From Litoreibacter janthinus (GTDB lineage: Bacteria > Pseudomonadota > Alphaproteobacteria > Rhodobacterales > Rhodobacteraceae): a DNA stretch of 64,000 bases. The first letter of the stretch is position 1, and every line of letters starts with the position of its first letter. Both the position numbers and the translations under genes were made by a program. Shown piece after piece: positions 28,189-37,116 of this stretch. The stretch lies in the NCBI RefSeq assembly GCF_900111945.1, contig NZ_FOYO01000001.1, positions 2,983,751 to 3,047,750 of the forward strand, given 5' to 3'. Under the pieces are notes generated by a model. The model saw nothing but the letters and a program-made list of their open reading frames with translations. It did no database searches and had not been told where the DNA came from.

Positions 28189-29796
28189 ATGTTAGACCGC
28201 GCTCATAACCAGCCAGAACTTCCGCCCGAGATTGCTCGGCGCCGGACCTTCGCCATCATCTCGCACCCCGATGCGGGCAAGACGACGCTGACCGAGAAGT
28301 TCCTTCTCTATGGGGGCGCGATCCAGATGGCTGGCCAAGTGCGCGCCAAAGGCGAAGCACGCCGCACCCGCTCCGACTTCATGCAAATGGAAAAGGATCG
28401 CGGCATTTCTGTCTCGGCCTCCGCCATGTCGTTCGACTTTGACGGGCACCGGTTCAACCTTGTGGACACCCCCGGTCACTCCGACTTCTCGGAAGATACC
28501 TACCGCACGCTCACGGCGGTCGATGCTGCCGTCATGGTCATTGATGGGGCCAAAGGCGTGGAAAGCCAAACGCAAAAACTGTTTGAAGTCTGCCGCTTAC
28601 GCGACCTTCCTATCTTGACTTTTTGCAACAAAATGGACCGCGAAAGCCGCGATACCTTCGAGATTATTGACGAAATCCAAGAAAACCTTGCGATTGACGT
28701 GACACCCGCCTCTTGGCCCATCGGCGTCGGGCGCGACTTCATGGGCTGCTATGATCTGATCAATGATCGCCTTGAATTGATGGATCGCGCAGACCGCAAC
28801 AAGGTCGCCGAAAGCATCGAGATCAAAGGACTGGACGACCCGAAGCTGGCCGAACATGTGCCAGAGGCGCAGTTGAAACAGTTCCTCGAGGAGATTGAAA
28901 TGGCAAAAGAATTGCTGCCTGAGTTCAATCACCAAGACTTCCTTGATGGCACACTGACACCGATCTGGTTCGGCTCCGCGATTAACTCGTTCGGGGTGCA
29001 GGAACTGATGCAAGGCATCGCGGATTACGGCCCGCAGCCGCAACCGCAAAAGGCCAGCCCTCGTGCGATTTCCCCTGAAGAGCCAAAGGTTTGCGGCTTT
29101 GTCTTCAAGGTGCAGGCCAATATGGACCCCAAGCACCGCGACCGCGTGGCCTTCGTGCGCCTTGCGTCGGGGCATTTCTTGCGGGGCATGAAGCTGACCC
29201 ATGTGCGCTCCAAAAAGCAGATGTCGATCACCAACCCTGTGCTGTTCCTCGCCTCCGACCGCGAGCTGGCCGAGGAGGCTTGGGCCGGTGACATCATGGG
29301 CATCCCCAACCACGGCCAGCTTCGCATCGGCGACACGCTGACCGAGGGCGAAATGATCCGCGCCACCGGCATCCCCTCCTTCGCGCCAGAATTGCTGCAA
29401 ACCTGCCGCGCGGGTGACCCGATGAAGGCCAAGCATCTGGAAAAAGCCCTGATGCAATTCGCCGAAGAAGGCGCGGCCAAGGTGTTCAAACCCGCCTTCG
29501 GCTCCGGCTTCATCGTCGGTGTCGTCGGCGCACTGCAATTCGAGGTGCTCGCGTCGCGGATTGAGCTGGAATACGGCCTGCCCGTGCGTTTCGAGGCATC
29601 GCAATTCACCTCCGCGCGGTGGGTCACCGGTGATAAGGCCGCCGTGGACAAGTTCATCGAAGCCAACAAGCAGCACATCAGCCATGACAACGATGGCGAT
29701 GTCGTTTTCCTGACTCGTTTGCAATGGGACATCGACCGCGTGGCGCGGGATTATCCCGACGTGACGCTCAGCGCGACCAAGGAGATGATGGTCTAG
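28189..29796 (+). CDS. prfC: Peptide chain release factor 3
   Basis: RF3 is a GTPase that recycles RF1/RF2 from the ribosome. The 535-residue product has G1 SHPDAGKTT, the switch-I region RTRSDFMQMEKDRGISV, G3 DTPGHSDFSEDT, G4 NKMD and the RF3-specific C-terminal domain (FGSGFIVGVVGALQFEVLASR). The start is ATG 28189, giving the normal length; the frame is open to a TTG at 28153 without support. It converges with the OsmC gene with 30 nt between the stops. Confidence 0.95.
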   Translation: MLDRAHNQPELPPEIARRRTFAIISHPDAGKTTLTEKFLLYGGAIQMAGQVRAKGEARRTRSDFMQMEKDRGISVSASAMSFDFDGHRFNLVDTPGHSDFSEDTYRTLTAVDAAVMVIDGAKGVESQTQKLFEVCRLRDLPILTFCNKMDRESRDTFEIIDEIQENLAIDVTPASWPIGVGRDFMGCYDLINDRLELMDRADRNKVAESIEIKGLDDPKLAEHVPEAQLKQFLEEIEMAKELLPEFNHQDFLDGTLTPIWFGSAINSFGVQELMQGIADYGPQPQPQKASPRAISPEEPKVCGFVFKVQANMDPKHRDRVAFVRLASGHFLRGMKLTHVRSKKQMSITNPVLFLASDRELAEEAWAGDIMGIPNHGQLRIGDTLTEGEMIRATGIPSFAPELLQTCRAGDPMKAKHLEKALMQFAEEGAAKVFKPAFGSGFIVGVVGALQFEVLASRIELEYGLPVRFEASQFTSARWVTGDKAAVDKFIEANKQHISHDNDGDVVFLTRLQWDIDRVARDYPDVTLSATKEMMV

Positions 29797-29826
29797 CCCC
29801 TTGGCGCGCTAAGTCAGGCCAACCGG

Positions 29827-30255
29827 TCAGCTGACCAGTTCGGCGTCCATGGTGATGTCGCAGTCCAGCAGCTTGGAAATCGGGCAGTTTTCCTTCGCGC
29901 CTTTGGCGGCTTCCATGAATGTTTCTTCCGAAGCGTCAGGGATTTTGGCCTTCACTGTCAGATGCGATTTGGTGACGGCAAACCCGCCAGCCTGCTGCTC
30001 CAGTGTGATATCGGCAGAAGTTTCGATACTGTCTGCGGTCAGGTCGTGCTCGCCCAGCACCATCGACAGCGCCATGGAGAAGCACGACGCGTGTGCCGCA
30101 CCAATCAGCTCTTCGGGGTTGGTTCCGGGCGCGTCCTCGAAGCGGGTGTTGAAGCCGTAGGGCTGATCGTTTAGCGCGCCGCTTTTCGTGGAGACGTGGC
30201 CTTTGCCCTCTTTGAGGGTGCCGGACCATTTGGCCGATCCTGTATTAACAGACAT
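29827..30255 (-). CDS. OsmC/Ohr-family peroxiredoxin
   Basis: The 142-residue product has the two conserved cysteines of OsmC proteins (AHASCFSMALS and ENCPISKLL) and the N-terminal beta strands. Such proteins reduce organic hydroperoxides in the cytoplasm or periplasm. AAGGAG stands 7 nt before ATG 30255; a 10-codon longer start is in frame but less likely. It reads as the OsmC rather than the Ohr subgroup from ENCPISKLL, but this is not certain. The acyltransferase gene is divergent across 166 nt. Confidence 0.9.
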   Translation of the reverse strand: MSVNTGSAKWSGTLKEGKGHVSTKSGALNDQPYGFNTRFEDAPGTNPEELIGAAHASCFSMALSMVLGEHDLTADSIETSADITLEQQAGGFAVTKSHLTVKAKIPDASEETFMEAAKGAKENCPISKLLDCDITMDAELVS

Positions 30256-30421
30256 GGTGTTCTCCTTAATTTGGGTGGGGTTCATAAGCCAACGTCTGCC
30301 AAAGCTTCAGGGTTCCGCCGCGCATCAGTGTCGATTTGCGCAAGCACATCTGCTACGCTTGCTGTATCAAGGCCGGAAAACGGTCAAAATACAATAACAA
30401 CAAATAGATAGAGCAGCGACA

Positions 30422-31756
30422 GTGACCACATCCCAAGCCAAAGAGAAGATGCCCAAAGGGCTTCTGTCCGCCGCCCGTTGGGCCGCAGAGCGCACCCCTG
30501 AGACCCGCAATCGCGCGGTCGATCTGTATCGCGCCATCGCGATCATGTTCGTGATCCTGGGCCATTGGTTGCTGGTCGCGGGAACCATGCGCAGCGGGGA
30601 GCTGGAGTTCATCATCCTCCTGTCAGAGCAACGCTGGACCCACTACGCGACATGGCTGTTCCAAGTCATGCCCGTGTTTTTCTTCGTCGGCGGCTTCTCG
30701 AACGGGCTGTCTTGGACTTCGGCCCGCAAAGACCCCGTCAAAAAGAAAGCATGGGCCGCCTCGCGCCTGTCTCGCCTGCTGAAACCAACCGTTCCCGTCG
30801 TGCTGGTCTGGGCGCTTGCGGGCGTCGTCGCCCATGCGATGGGCGTGCCGGTCGAGCTCATCTCATCCGCCTCGCAAGCCGCCCTCGTGCCCGTCTGGTT
30901 CTTGGCCGTCTACATCATCATGACCATGGCCGTGCCTGTCACTGTTGCCTTGTGGGACAAGCTCGGGGTCGCCTCTGTCGGGCTGCTTGCCCTTGCCGCC
31001 ATCGCCGTAGACGCCATCGCCTTTGGTGCCGATCAAGGCTGGCTGCGCTGGACAAACTACGCCTTTGTTTGGCTTGCCGTTCACCAGCTTGGCTATTGGT
31101 GGCGCAGCACAGAGCGGCCCAAATCATGGGCGCTTGGCTTCGTAGCCTTGGGCATCGCATGGCTCTATCTGCTGATCGTCCAGTTCGGCTTCCCTGTCGC
31201 CATGGTCAGCGTGCCGGGGGCTGAGATGTCAAATACGCGACCACCTACCACGGCGATGCTTGCCGTCGGCTCGGTGCAAATCGGCGTTATCTTATTGCTG
31301 ACCGATCTCGCGCAGATGTGGTTGCGAAACGTGCGGGTCTGGGCATGGGTAATCGTGTTCAACCAGATGATTATGTCGATCTACCTTTGGCACATGACCG
31401 CCCTACTCATCGTGGTCGGCATCGCAGCCTACGTGTTCGGCGGCTTGGGTTTGATCGAGGCACCAGGCACCGGCACGTGGTGGGCCGTACGTCCCACCTG
31501 GATCGCGCTCTTCACCCTCGTCCTGATCCCCTTCGTGTTGATCTTCGTGCGCTTCGAGGCGGGTAGCAAAACCACGGCAGATATGCGCCCCGGACCGTGG
31601 CAAGCCATGCTTGGCGCGCTGATGACCTGCTCCGGGTTGGTCGTGATGGCGATGGTCGGGTTGGGCAAGGAAAACGCCATTGGTGTGAACTGGCTCGCCG
31701 TGGGGTTGGTCGTGCTTGGTGTGTTTGTCGCCACGCGCCGATTCTCTCGGTCTTGA
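30422..31756 (+). CDS. Acyltransferase-3 family membrane protein
   Basis: The 444-residue product has about ten transmembrane segments. It has the family's first-helix pattern, RAVDLYRAIAIMFVILGHWLL, with the conserved His, followed by QVMPVFFFVGGFSNG. Members O-acylate sugars, peptidoglycan or other surface molecules. The start at 30422 is a GTG with a poor ribosome site; an ATG at 30449 is possible. Two TTGATGCGC repeats straddle its stop codon. The substrate is unknown. Confidence 0.8.
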   Translation: MTTSQAKEKMPKGLLSAARWAAERTPETRNRAVDLYRAIAIMFVILGHWLLVAGTMRSGELEFIILLSEQRWTHYATWLFQVMPVFFFVGGFSNGLSWTSARKDPVKKKAWAASRLSRLLKPTVPVVLVWALAGVVAHAMGVPVELISSASQAALVPVWFLAVYIIMTMAVPVTVALWDKLGVASVGLLALAAIAVDAIAFGADQGWLRWTNYAFVWLAVHQLGYWWRSTERPKSWALGFVALGIAWLYLLIVQFGFPVAMVSVPGAEMSNTRPPTTAMLAVGSVQIGVILLLTDLAQMWLRNVRVWAWVIVFNQMIMSIYLWHMTALLIVVGIAAYVFGGLGLIEAPGTGTWWAVRPTWIALFTLVLIPFVLIFVRFEAGSKTTADMRPGPWQAMLGALMTCSGLVVMAMVGLGKENAIGVNWLAVGLVVLGVFVATRRFSRS

Positions 31757-31782
31757 TGCGCGGATTTTCGCTATTGATGCGC
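31753..31782 (+). repeat. Direct repeat TTGATGCGC, two copies 21 bp apart
   Basis: TTGATGCGC occurs at 31753-31761 (covering the acyltransferase stop) and at 31774-31782. The 21-bp period is two helical turns. The second copy is followed by ATATATAG. It could be a regulator site in the helicase promoter. Confidence 0.35.
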
Positions 31783-31878
31783 ATATATAGCCAGATTTGA
31801 CGCCTTATTTGTCGCATCCAGGGGCCGAACACCCTGCTTTTGTTGACCTTCTGGCCTGATGGGTCTAAACGCTCCTTA

Positions 31879-31931
31879 CCTGTGGAAAACGTCCACAGGC
31901 CGACGCAGGGACGCGTTGGTACCTGCGTCCC
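31879..31931 (+). promoter_or_regulatory. Structured upstream region or 5' leader of the DEAD-box helicase gene
   Basis: Three inverted repeats lie within 53 nt. CCTGTGGA (31879-31886) pairs with TCCACAGG (31892-31899). GACGCAGG (31902-31909) pairs with CCTGCGTC (31922-31929). The alternative GGGACGC (31908-31914) pairs with GCGTCCC (31925-31931). The last two compete for the same bases. A further CCCC/GGGG pair sits at 31950-31963, just before the start at 31983. No T-run follows, so these look more like a leader than a terminator. Confidence 0.5.
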
Positions 31932-31982
31932 AAATCTCTGCCGCATTTCCCCCAATTCCGGGGCCGCGCTATTTGGATATAC

Positions 31983-33545
31983 ATGATAAAATTCTCAGAC
32001 CTGAAGCTACACGCCAAAGTACTCAAAGCCATTGACGAGGTTGGGTATACCGAACCCACCCCGATCCAAGCAGGCGCCATCCCCCCCGCCCTAGAAGGCC
32101 GCGACGTTTTGGGGATCGCACAGACCGGCACCGGCAAGACCGCCAGCTTCACCCTTCCGATGATCACCCTGCTGAACCGTGGTCGAGCACGGGCCCGTAT
32201 GCCCCGCTCTTTGGTGCTGGCCCCGACCCGCGAACTGGCCGCGCAGGTTGCCGAAAACTTCGACCTCTACGCGAAACACACCAAACTGACCAAAGCGCTG
32301 CTGATTGGTGGCGTATCGTTCAAGGAGCAAGACGCCCTGATCGACCGTGGCGTGGACGTGCTGATCGCGACACCTGGCCGCCTTCTGGACCACTTCGAAC
32401 GCGGCAAACTGATCCTGTCCGACGTGAAAGTCATGGTCGTCGACGAGGCTGACCGGATGCTCGACATGGGCTTCATTCCGGATATCGAGCGCATCTTCCA
32501 GATGACGCCCTTCACCCGTCAGACGCTGTTCTTCTCGGCCACTATGGCACCAGAGATCGAACGCATCACCAACACCTTCCTGTCGAACCCCGAGCGGATC
32601 GAAGTGGCCCGTCAGGCCTCTGCCTCTGCCACGATCACACAGCTCTTGTTCGAGCTTCCCGGCACCCGTCGCGATGCTTTGGCCAAGCAGAAGCGCGACT
32701 TCCTGCGCAAACTGATCGACCAAGAGGGCGAGAAAGTCACCAACGGAATCATTTTCTGCAACCGTAAGGTCGATGTGGATATCGTTGCGAAGTCGTTGAA
32801 AAAATACGGCCACGACGCTGAACCGATCCACGGTGACCTGGACCAGTCGCACCGTACGCGGACGCTCGAAGGTTTCCGAGACGGCAAAATCCGCTTCCTC
32901 GTAGCCTCTGATGTGGCGGCACGCGGCTTGGACATCCCGAATGTAAGCCACGTGTTCAACTTCGATGTCCCAAGCCATGCTGAAGATTACGTCCACCGCA
33001 TCGGCCGGACCGGTCGCGCAGGCCGTCTTGGCACCGCCATGATGATCTCGACCCCAAAGGACGAGAAACTTCTGGCCGCGATCCAGAGCTTGATCGAAAC
33101 AACCATCCCGCGTGGCGACGTGGGCGAGCAAAAAGCGCCCGTCTCCAAAGCCAGTGAGGCCGATGTCGCCGCCGGCGCCACCGAGGAGCGTCCGAAGTCG
33201 CGGTCCCGTTCGCGGTCGCGCAGCAGCTCCAAACCGAAGGACGACGCGAAAGCAGACGCTCCTGTCGCGGACGCAAACGTTGCCGAAGAAGCGCGCGACG
33301 TGAAGCCGGAGCCAAAAGCCCAAAAGGCGGCCCCTGCCCCTCAAAAAGAACAGCAGTCGCGCGAGCAGGAGCCTCGCGAAAGCGCGTCCTCATCCTCTTC
33401 GTCGAACTCGTCTTCATCCTCCTCCCGCTCGCGCGGGGGCAAAGGGCGCAGCCGCAACGACGATCGTGGACCAAAGGTTGTCGGTCTTGGCGACCACCTG
33501 CCGACCTTCATCGAGAAAAGCTTCGCAGAGCGCCGGACCGACTAA
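31983..33545 (+). CDS. rhlE: DEAD-box ATP-dependent RNA helicase (RhlE type)
   Basis: The 520-residue product unwinds RNA. The helicase core (about 1-385) has the Q motif, motif I AQTGTGKT, motif Ia APTRELAAQ, motif II DEAD, motif III SAT and motif VI HRIGRTGRAG. The C-terminal 125 residues are low-complexity, with an SRSRSRSRSS run, an Ala/Lys/Glu-rich part and a long serine tract (ESASSSSSSNSSSSSSRSRGG), then a conserved end KVVGLGDHLPTFIEKSF. Such basic tails usually anchor RNA. The upstream 226 nt contain several hairpins, and a strong terminator follows. Confidence 0.92.
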   Translation: MIKFSDLKLHAKVLKAIDEVGYTEPTPIQAGAIPPALEGRDVLGIAQTGTGKTASFTLPMITLLNRGRARARMPRSLVLAPTRELAAQVAENFDLYAKHTKLTKALLIGGVSFKEQDALIDRGVDVLIATPGRLLDHFERGKLILSDVKVMVVDEADRMLDMGFIPDIERIFQMTPFTRQTLFFSATMAPEIERITNTFLSNPERIEVARQASASATITQLLFELPGTRRDALAKQKRDFLRKLIDQEGEKVTNGIIFCNRKVDVDIVAKSLKKYGHDAEPIHGDLDQSHRTRTLEGFRDGKIRFLVASDVAARGLDIPNVSHVFNFDVPSHAEDYVHRIGRTGRAGRLGTAMMISTPKDEKLLAAIQSLIETTIPRGDVGEQKAPVSKASEADVAAGATEERPKSRSRSRSRSSSKPKDDAKADAPVADANVAEEARDVKPEPKAQKAAPAPQKEQQSREQEPRESASSSSSSNSSSSSSRSRGGKGRSRNDDRGPKVVGLGDHLPTFIEKSFAERRTD

Positions 33546-33571
33546 ACCGCGCCCAAGCCTCAGACATAAAT

Positions 33572-33609
33572 AAAGCCCCCGAAGCATCAACCGCTTCGGG
33601 GGCTTTTTT
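33572..33609. terminator. Bidirectional terminator between the helicase gene and rnj
   Basis: AAAGCCCCCGAAGC (33572-33585) pairs with GCTTCGGGGGCTTT (33593-33606) across a 7-nt loop. Forward it runs into TTTTTT. On the reverse strand it is followed by TTTATTTAT, 16 nt after the rnj stop, so it can end both converging transcripts. Confidence 0.9.
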
Positions 33610-33624
33610 CGTTCTACGTGATGG

Positions 33625-35289
33625 TTACGCAGTTAGTCGCGAAATCAGGACAACCACTTCTGGTTTCTTGCCAATCTCGTTTTGCGACGCCTGGCGCACG
33701 ATCCGTTTGATCTGCTCTTCCAGCTTTGTGTCATCGGCAACCGTCTTCGCATCGGCACGGCCCAAGAACTGCCCGACTTCTTCTTCCAGAATGTCCTGCA
33801 AAGGAGCCTTGGAGCGGCCGGTTTCCGGCAGACCGCGCAGCTCGCACCACGCATCCGTCAACGGCTCGTCATCCTCGTCAATCAAAACGCCGATCACCAC
33901 CTGCCCGTTCAGCGCCATGCGGATACGGTCGCGCACGACACCGTCCAACGCGCCGATCTGCACAGAGCCATCCAGATACAGACGCCCCGTTTCGACGAAC
34001 TCGACCACTTCGGGCCGATTGCCGGACAGCGACACCATCGTGCCGTTGGGCGCAACGACGGAAGCAATCCCACTGGCCTCACCCACCTTCGCGTGCTCGC
34101 GCAACATGCGGTGCTCGCCATGGTTCGGGATCAGGATTTGTGGCTTCAGCAAGCGGTGCATCTCTTCCAGATCGGGCCGGTTCGCGTGGCCAGAGACGTG
34201 AATATCCGCCATCTTGTCGTCGATCACATCGACACCCAACTCGCTGAAGTTATTGACGATTTGACCAACAGACGTCTCGTTTCCGGGAATGGTCTTGGAC
34301 GAGAACAGCACTGTGTCCCCCTCACGCAGCGATATGCCAAGAAACTTGCCGCGCGACAGCTGGGCGGTCGCGGCACGGCGTTCCCCCTGCGAGCCTGTGG
34401 CGAGGATCATCAGGTTCTGGCGCGGCACGTCGCGTGCTTCTTCAGGCAGGATGTAGGGCGGGAAATCGGTGACCACGCCAGTCTCTATGCCTGCCTTCAC
34501 CATCCGCTGCATAGAGCGGCCCATCAGCACGACGGACCGTCCTGCTTCACGACCGGCCTCAGCCAGTGTTTTCACCCGCGCAATGTTGGACGCAAATGTG
34601 GTCGCCACCACCATCCCAGTCGCCTCACGAACGATGGGCACGATGTTCGGGCCGACGGTCGCCTCGGACCGGCCCTCGTGACGCGAGAATACGTTGGTGG
34701 AGTCGCAGATCAGCGCTTTCACCGGCGCCAAAGCCGCCCATGCGTCGTGATCAAACGGCTCGCCCACGCCAGGGGTGACGTCGATTTTGAAGTCACCGGA
34801 ATGCACCACACGCCCGTCGGGCGTGTCGATCACAAGGCCGGAGCTTTCTGGGATCGAGTGCGAGATCGGCATGAAGCCCACCTTGAACTGCCCGACCTGC
34901 ACCTGTTCCGGCATCTTGTCGACCACAGTAATCTCGGAGCCGTCATAGCCATGCTCGGCCATTTTCAATGCCGCGATGTGGGCGGTGAACTTGCGTGCAT
35001 AGATCGGCGCTTTCAGCCGTCCGTAAAGATGCCCGATCGCGCCGACATGGTCTTCATGCGCGTGGGTGATGAAAATCGCATCAAGCTGCTTTGCGCGATC
35101 CGCAATCCACTCGATGTCCGGGAAAATCAGATCGACACCCGGGGTGCCGTCCATATCGGGGAAGGTCACCCCCGCGTCGACCAGTATGAACCGCTCTTTG
35201 CCCGGTTTCCCGTAGCCATAGAGGTACATGTTCATGCCGACTTCACCCGCCCCACCAAGGGGAAGGTAGACCAATCGTTCGCCTGCCAT
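33625..35289 (-). CDS. rnj: Ribonuclease J
   Basis: The 554-residue product is a metallo-beta-lactamase/beta-CASP RNase with 5'-exo- and endonuclease activity in mRNA decay and rRNA maturation. It has the zinc motif THAHEDH (about residue 75), HSIPES, HSGDFKID, the beta-CASP segment ATGSQGERRAA and HVSGHANRPDL, then a C-terminal domain. It follows coaX by 1 nt and ends at the bidirectional terminator, closing the run that starts with nuo. Confidence 0.95.
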   Translation of the reverse strand: MAGERLVYLPLGGAGEVGMNMYLYGYGKPGKERFILVDAGVTFPDMDGTPGVDLIFPDIEWIADRAKQLDAIFITHAHEDHVGAIGHLYGRLKAPIYARKFTAHIAALKMAEHGYDGSEITVVDKMPEQVQVGQFKVGFMPISHSIPESSGLVIDTPDGRVVHSGDFKIDVTPGVGEPFDHDAWAALAPVKALICDSTNVFSRHEGRSEATVGPNIVPIVREATGMVVATTFASNIARVKTLAEAGREAGRSVVLMGRSMQRMVKAGIETGVVTDFPPYILPEEARDVPRQNLMILATGSQGERRAATAQLSRGKFLGISLREGDTVLFSSKTIPGNETSVGQIVNNFSELGVDVIDDKMADIHVSGHANRPDLEEMHRLLKPQILIPNHGEHRMLREHAKVGEASGIASVVAPNGTMVSLSGNRPEVVEFVETGRLYLDGSVQIGALDGVVRDRIRMALNGQVVIGVLIDEDDEPLTDAWCELRGLPETGRSKAPLQDILEEEVGQFLGRADAKTVADDTKLEEQIKRIVRQASQNEIGKKPEVVVLISRLTA

Positions 35290-35290
35290 A

Positions 35291-36064
35291 TTAGGTATGC
35301 TTTCTGTTGTGCTCGTTGATGACCACCAAGCCGTGCATGGTCAAGTCATCGTTAAATTCGTCAAATAGGGCGTCTGCCTGCTGGAACAGCGGCGCCAACC
35401 CCCCGGTGGAAATTACTTTCATCTCGCGGCCATGCTCGGCCTTGATGCGGGCGCAGATCTCCTTGATCAGCCCGATATAGCCCCAGAACACACCCGACTG
35501 CATACACGCAACCGTATTCGTGCCGATCACGTTTTGCGGCCTGCTGATGTCGACATGGGGCAACGCCGCCGCCGCCTGATGGAGCGCTTCTAGGCTGAGG
35601 TTCACACCCGGCGCGATCACGCCGCCGATATAGGCCCCGTCACTGTCCACCACGTCAAAGGTAGTCGCAGTGCCAAAGTCGACGACGATCAGGTCGCCCC
35701 CATACAGATTGTAGCCCGCAACCGTGTTTACAAGCCTGTCCGGCCCCACTGCGGTGCCTTCGTCAACCCGAACGTCCACCGGAAGCACGCAGCCATCCTT
35801 GCCCACAACGATCGGGCGAGTGTTGAAATAGCGGTCCGCAAAGACCCGCAGGTTGAACACCACGCGCGGCACGGTGGAGGAGACGATCACTTCGGTGATG
35901 TCCACCTCGATCTTCTGGAAATGCATCAGCGTTGACAGCCAGACGTAGTATTGGTCCGCCGTGCGCTGCCACTCGGTCGAGGTGCGCCAAGTCGCGATAA
36001 ACCGCTCCCCATCCCAGATGGAGAACACGGTGTTGGTATTGCCGCAGTCAATCGCCAGTAGCAT
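35291..36064 (-). CDS. coaX: Type III pantothenate kinase
   Basis: This enzyme catalyses the first step of CoA synthesis, phosphorylating pantothenate. The 257-residue product of the actin-like superfamily has the P-loop-like DCGNTNTVFS with the catalytic Asp, GPDRLVNTVAGY, DFGTATTFDVV, GGVIAPGVNLS and STGGLAP. Length is normal. It is separated from birA by 287 nt and from rnj by 1 nt. Confidence 0.95.
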   Translation of the reverse strand: MLLAIDCGNTNTVFSIWDGERFIATWRTSTEWQRTADQYYVWLSTLMHFQKIEVDITEVIVSSTVPRVVFNLRVFADRYFNTRPIVVGKDGCVLPVDVRVDEGTAVGPDRLVNTVAGYNLYGGDLIVVDFGTATTFDVVDSDGAYIGGVIAPGVNLSLEALHQAAAALPHVDISRPQNVIGTNTVACMQSGVFWGYIGLIKEICARIKAEHGREMKVISTGGLAPLFQQADALFDEFNDDLTMHGLVVINEHNRKHT

Positions 36065-36351
36065 GTCTCAAGCCCTCTTGCCTCGTGCCCCGTCTGTATA
36101 GTGCGCGGCGGGTGGGGTCAAAGCGCCGCGCGCGCAGGCTTTGTGCGTCGTTAACCGGCCATGCGCTATACCCTGCCCCGCTAGCAGGCCGCTTCGGGAG
36201 ACTGAACCCACCGCGCGCCATCAAAGGACCAGATTGCACACAAGCCGCAATCACCGGTGAGACAAGGCTGACCCATGTGCAGCGTCCGATAAAAGCTCGG
36301 GCGGCGCCGCCTTTCCCTTTCCCCGCAAGGTGGGTTTTCAACCCACTATCC
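36065..36351. other. birA-coaX spacer with hairpins
   Basis: This 287-nt gap holds a 7-bp hairpin, GTGGGTT (36330-36336) / AACCCAC (36340-36346), 5 nt after the birA stop and without a T-run. It also has a 12-bp palindrome GGCGGCGCCGCC at 36300-36311. An open frame across it on the reverse strand looks spurious. A coaX promoter is likely here, so coaX-rnj may also be expressed separately from nuo-birA. Confidence 0.45.
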
Positions 36352-37116
36352 TCACGAGAAATAGACATCCGCCGCAGCAATCACCTGCGCGCCTTTCGGC
36401 GTGCGCAGGATCAGGTTTCCGGCCTCGTCGATGCTCTCGAACGTGCCGGTAATTTCCTCGCGTGACGTGCGGGCGGTGATGACCTCCCCCAAACGCGCGG
36501 CGCGTTTCAACCAGTTCTCACGGATTTTGGCAAAGCCTAGTTCGGCAAAAATCGCCTCTTCCGTAGCGAAATTTGCCGCCAGCGCATCCAGAAACGCTTC
36601 GGGACGCACAAGCTCCCCATGCTCGGACAAGGCGGTTGGCGGGAAAGAAGCGTCCTGAACGCCGTCTGGCACGGCCGCCAGGTTGACACCGACACCAATC
36701 GCTAGCCAATCCAGCCCTTGTGACGTGCCCATGCTTTCCAGCAAAATGCCCGCGACCTTGCCACCGGACAGCAGCACGTCATTGGGCCATTTCACCGCCA
36801 GCTTGGTGCGATCCACATGCAGTGCCAGCGCCTCGAACAACGCATTCGCTGCCATGAACGAGCGCAAAGCCGCATCCGCCGGACCGCCCAAGGGGCGCAT
36901 CAGCAGTGTCGCGGCCAGATTACCTTCGGGGTTGTGCCAAGCCCGCCCTTGCCGCCCACGAGCCGCAGTTTGGTGCCGCGCCATGATCCATGTCGGACGC
37001 TTGAGTTGCGGCGCAAGCCGCGCAGCCTCGGCCATGGTGCTGTCGACCTCATCAAGAATGATGCGGTCGACGCCTTCTGGCCAAATCGAACTTTGGGGCT
37101 CAGTTGACAAGCGCAC
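36352..37116 (-). CDS. birA: Biotin-[acetyl-CoA-carboxylase] ligase (group I BirA)
   Basis: The 254-residue product attaches biotin to carboxylases. It has [19 protein letters not shown] (biotinyl-AMP loop), [19 protein letters not shown] and IGVGVNL. There is no N-terminal DNA-binding domain, so it is an enzyme only and not a repressor. The start is GTG 37116, inside the end of nuoN (17-nt overlap); a TTG at 37110 is possible. A biotin client, the methylcrotonyl-CoA carboxylase alpha subunit, is encoded 24 kb away in this window. Confidence 0.92.
   Translation of the reverse strand: MRLSTEPQSSIWPEGVDRIILDEVDSTMAEAARLAPQLKRPTWIMARHQTAARGRQGRAWHNPEGNLAATLLMRPLGGPADAALRSFMAANALFEALALHVDRTKLAVKWPNDVLLSGGKVAGILLESMGTSQGLDWLAIGVGVNLAAVPDGVQDASFPPTALSEHGELVRPEAFLDALAANFATEEAIFAELGFAKIRENWLKRAARLGEVITARTSREEITGTFESIDEAGNLILRTPKGAQVIAAADVYFS

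Noticed and set aside
29825..29836. 12-bp palindrome GGTCAGCTGACC at the OsmC stop
   Set aside because: It lies on the stop codon in a 30-nt convergent gap, without a T-run or promoter context; probably chance.
33682..35319. 545-codon forward frame opposite rnj
   Set aside because: It is the antisense shadow of a clear RNase J gene; the translation is His/Arg-rich with no family pattern.
36048..36380. 110-codon reverse frame between birA and coaX
   Set aside because: It has an Arg-rich, repetitive composition, overlaps both flanking genes and has no ribosome site.
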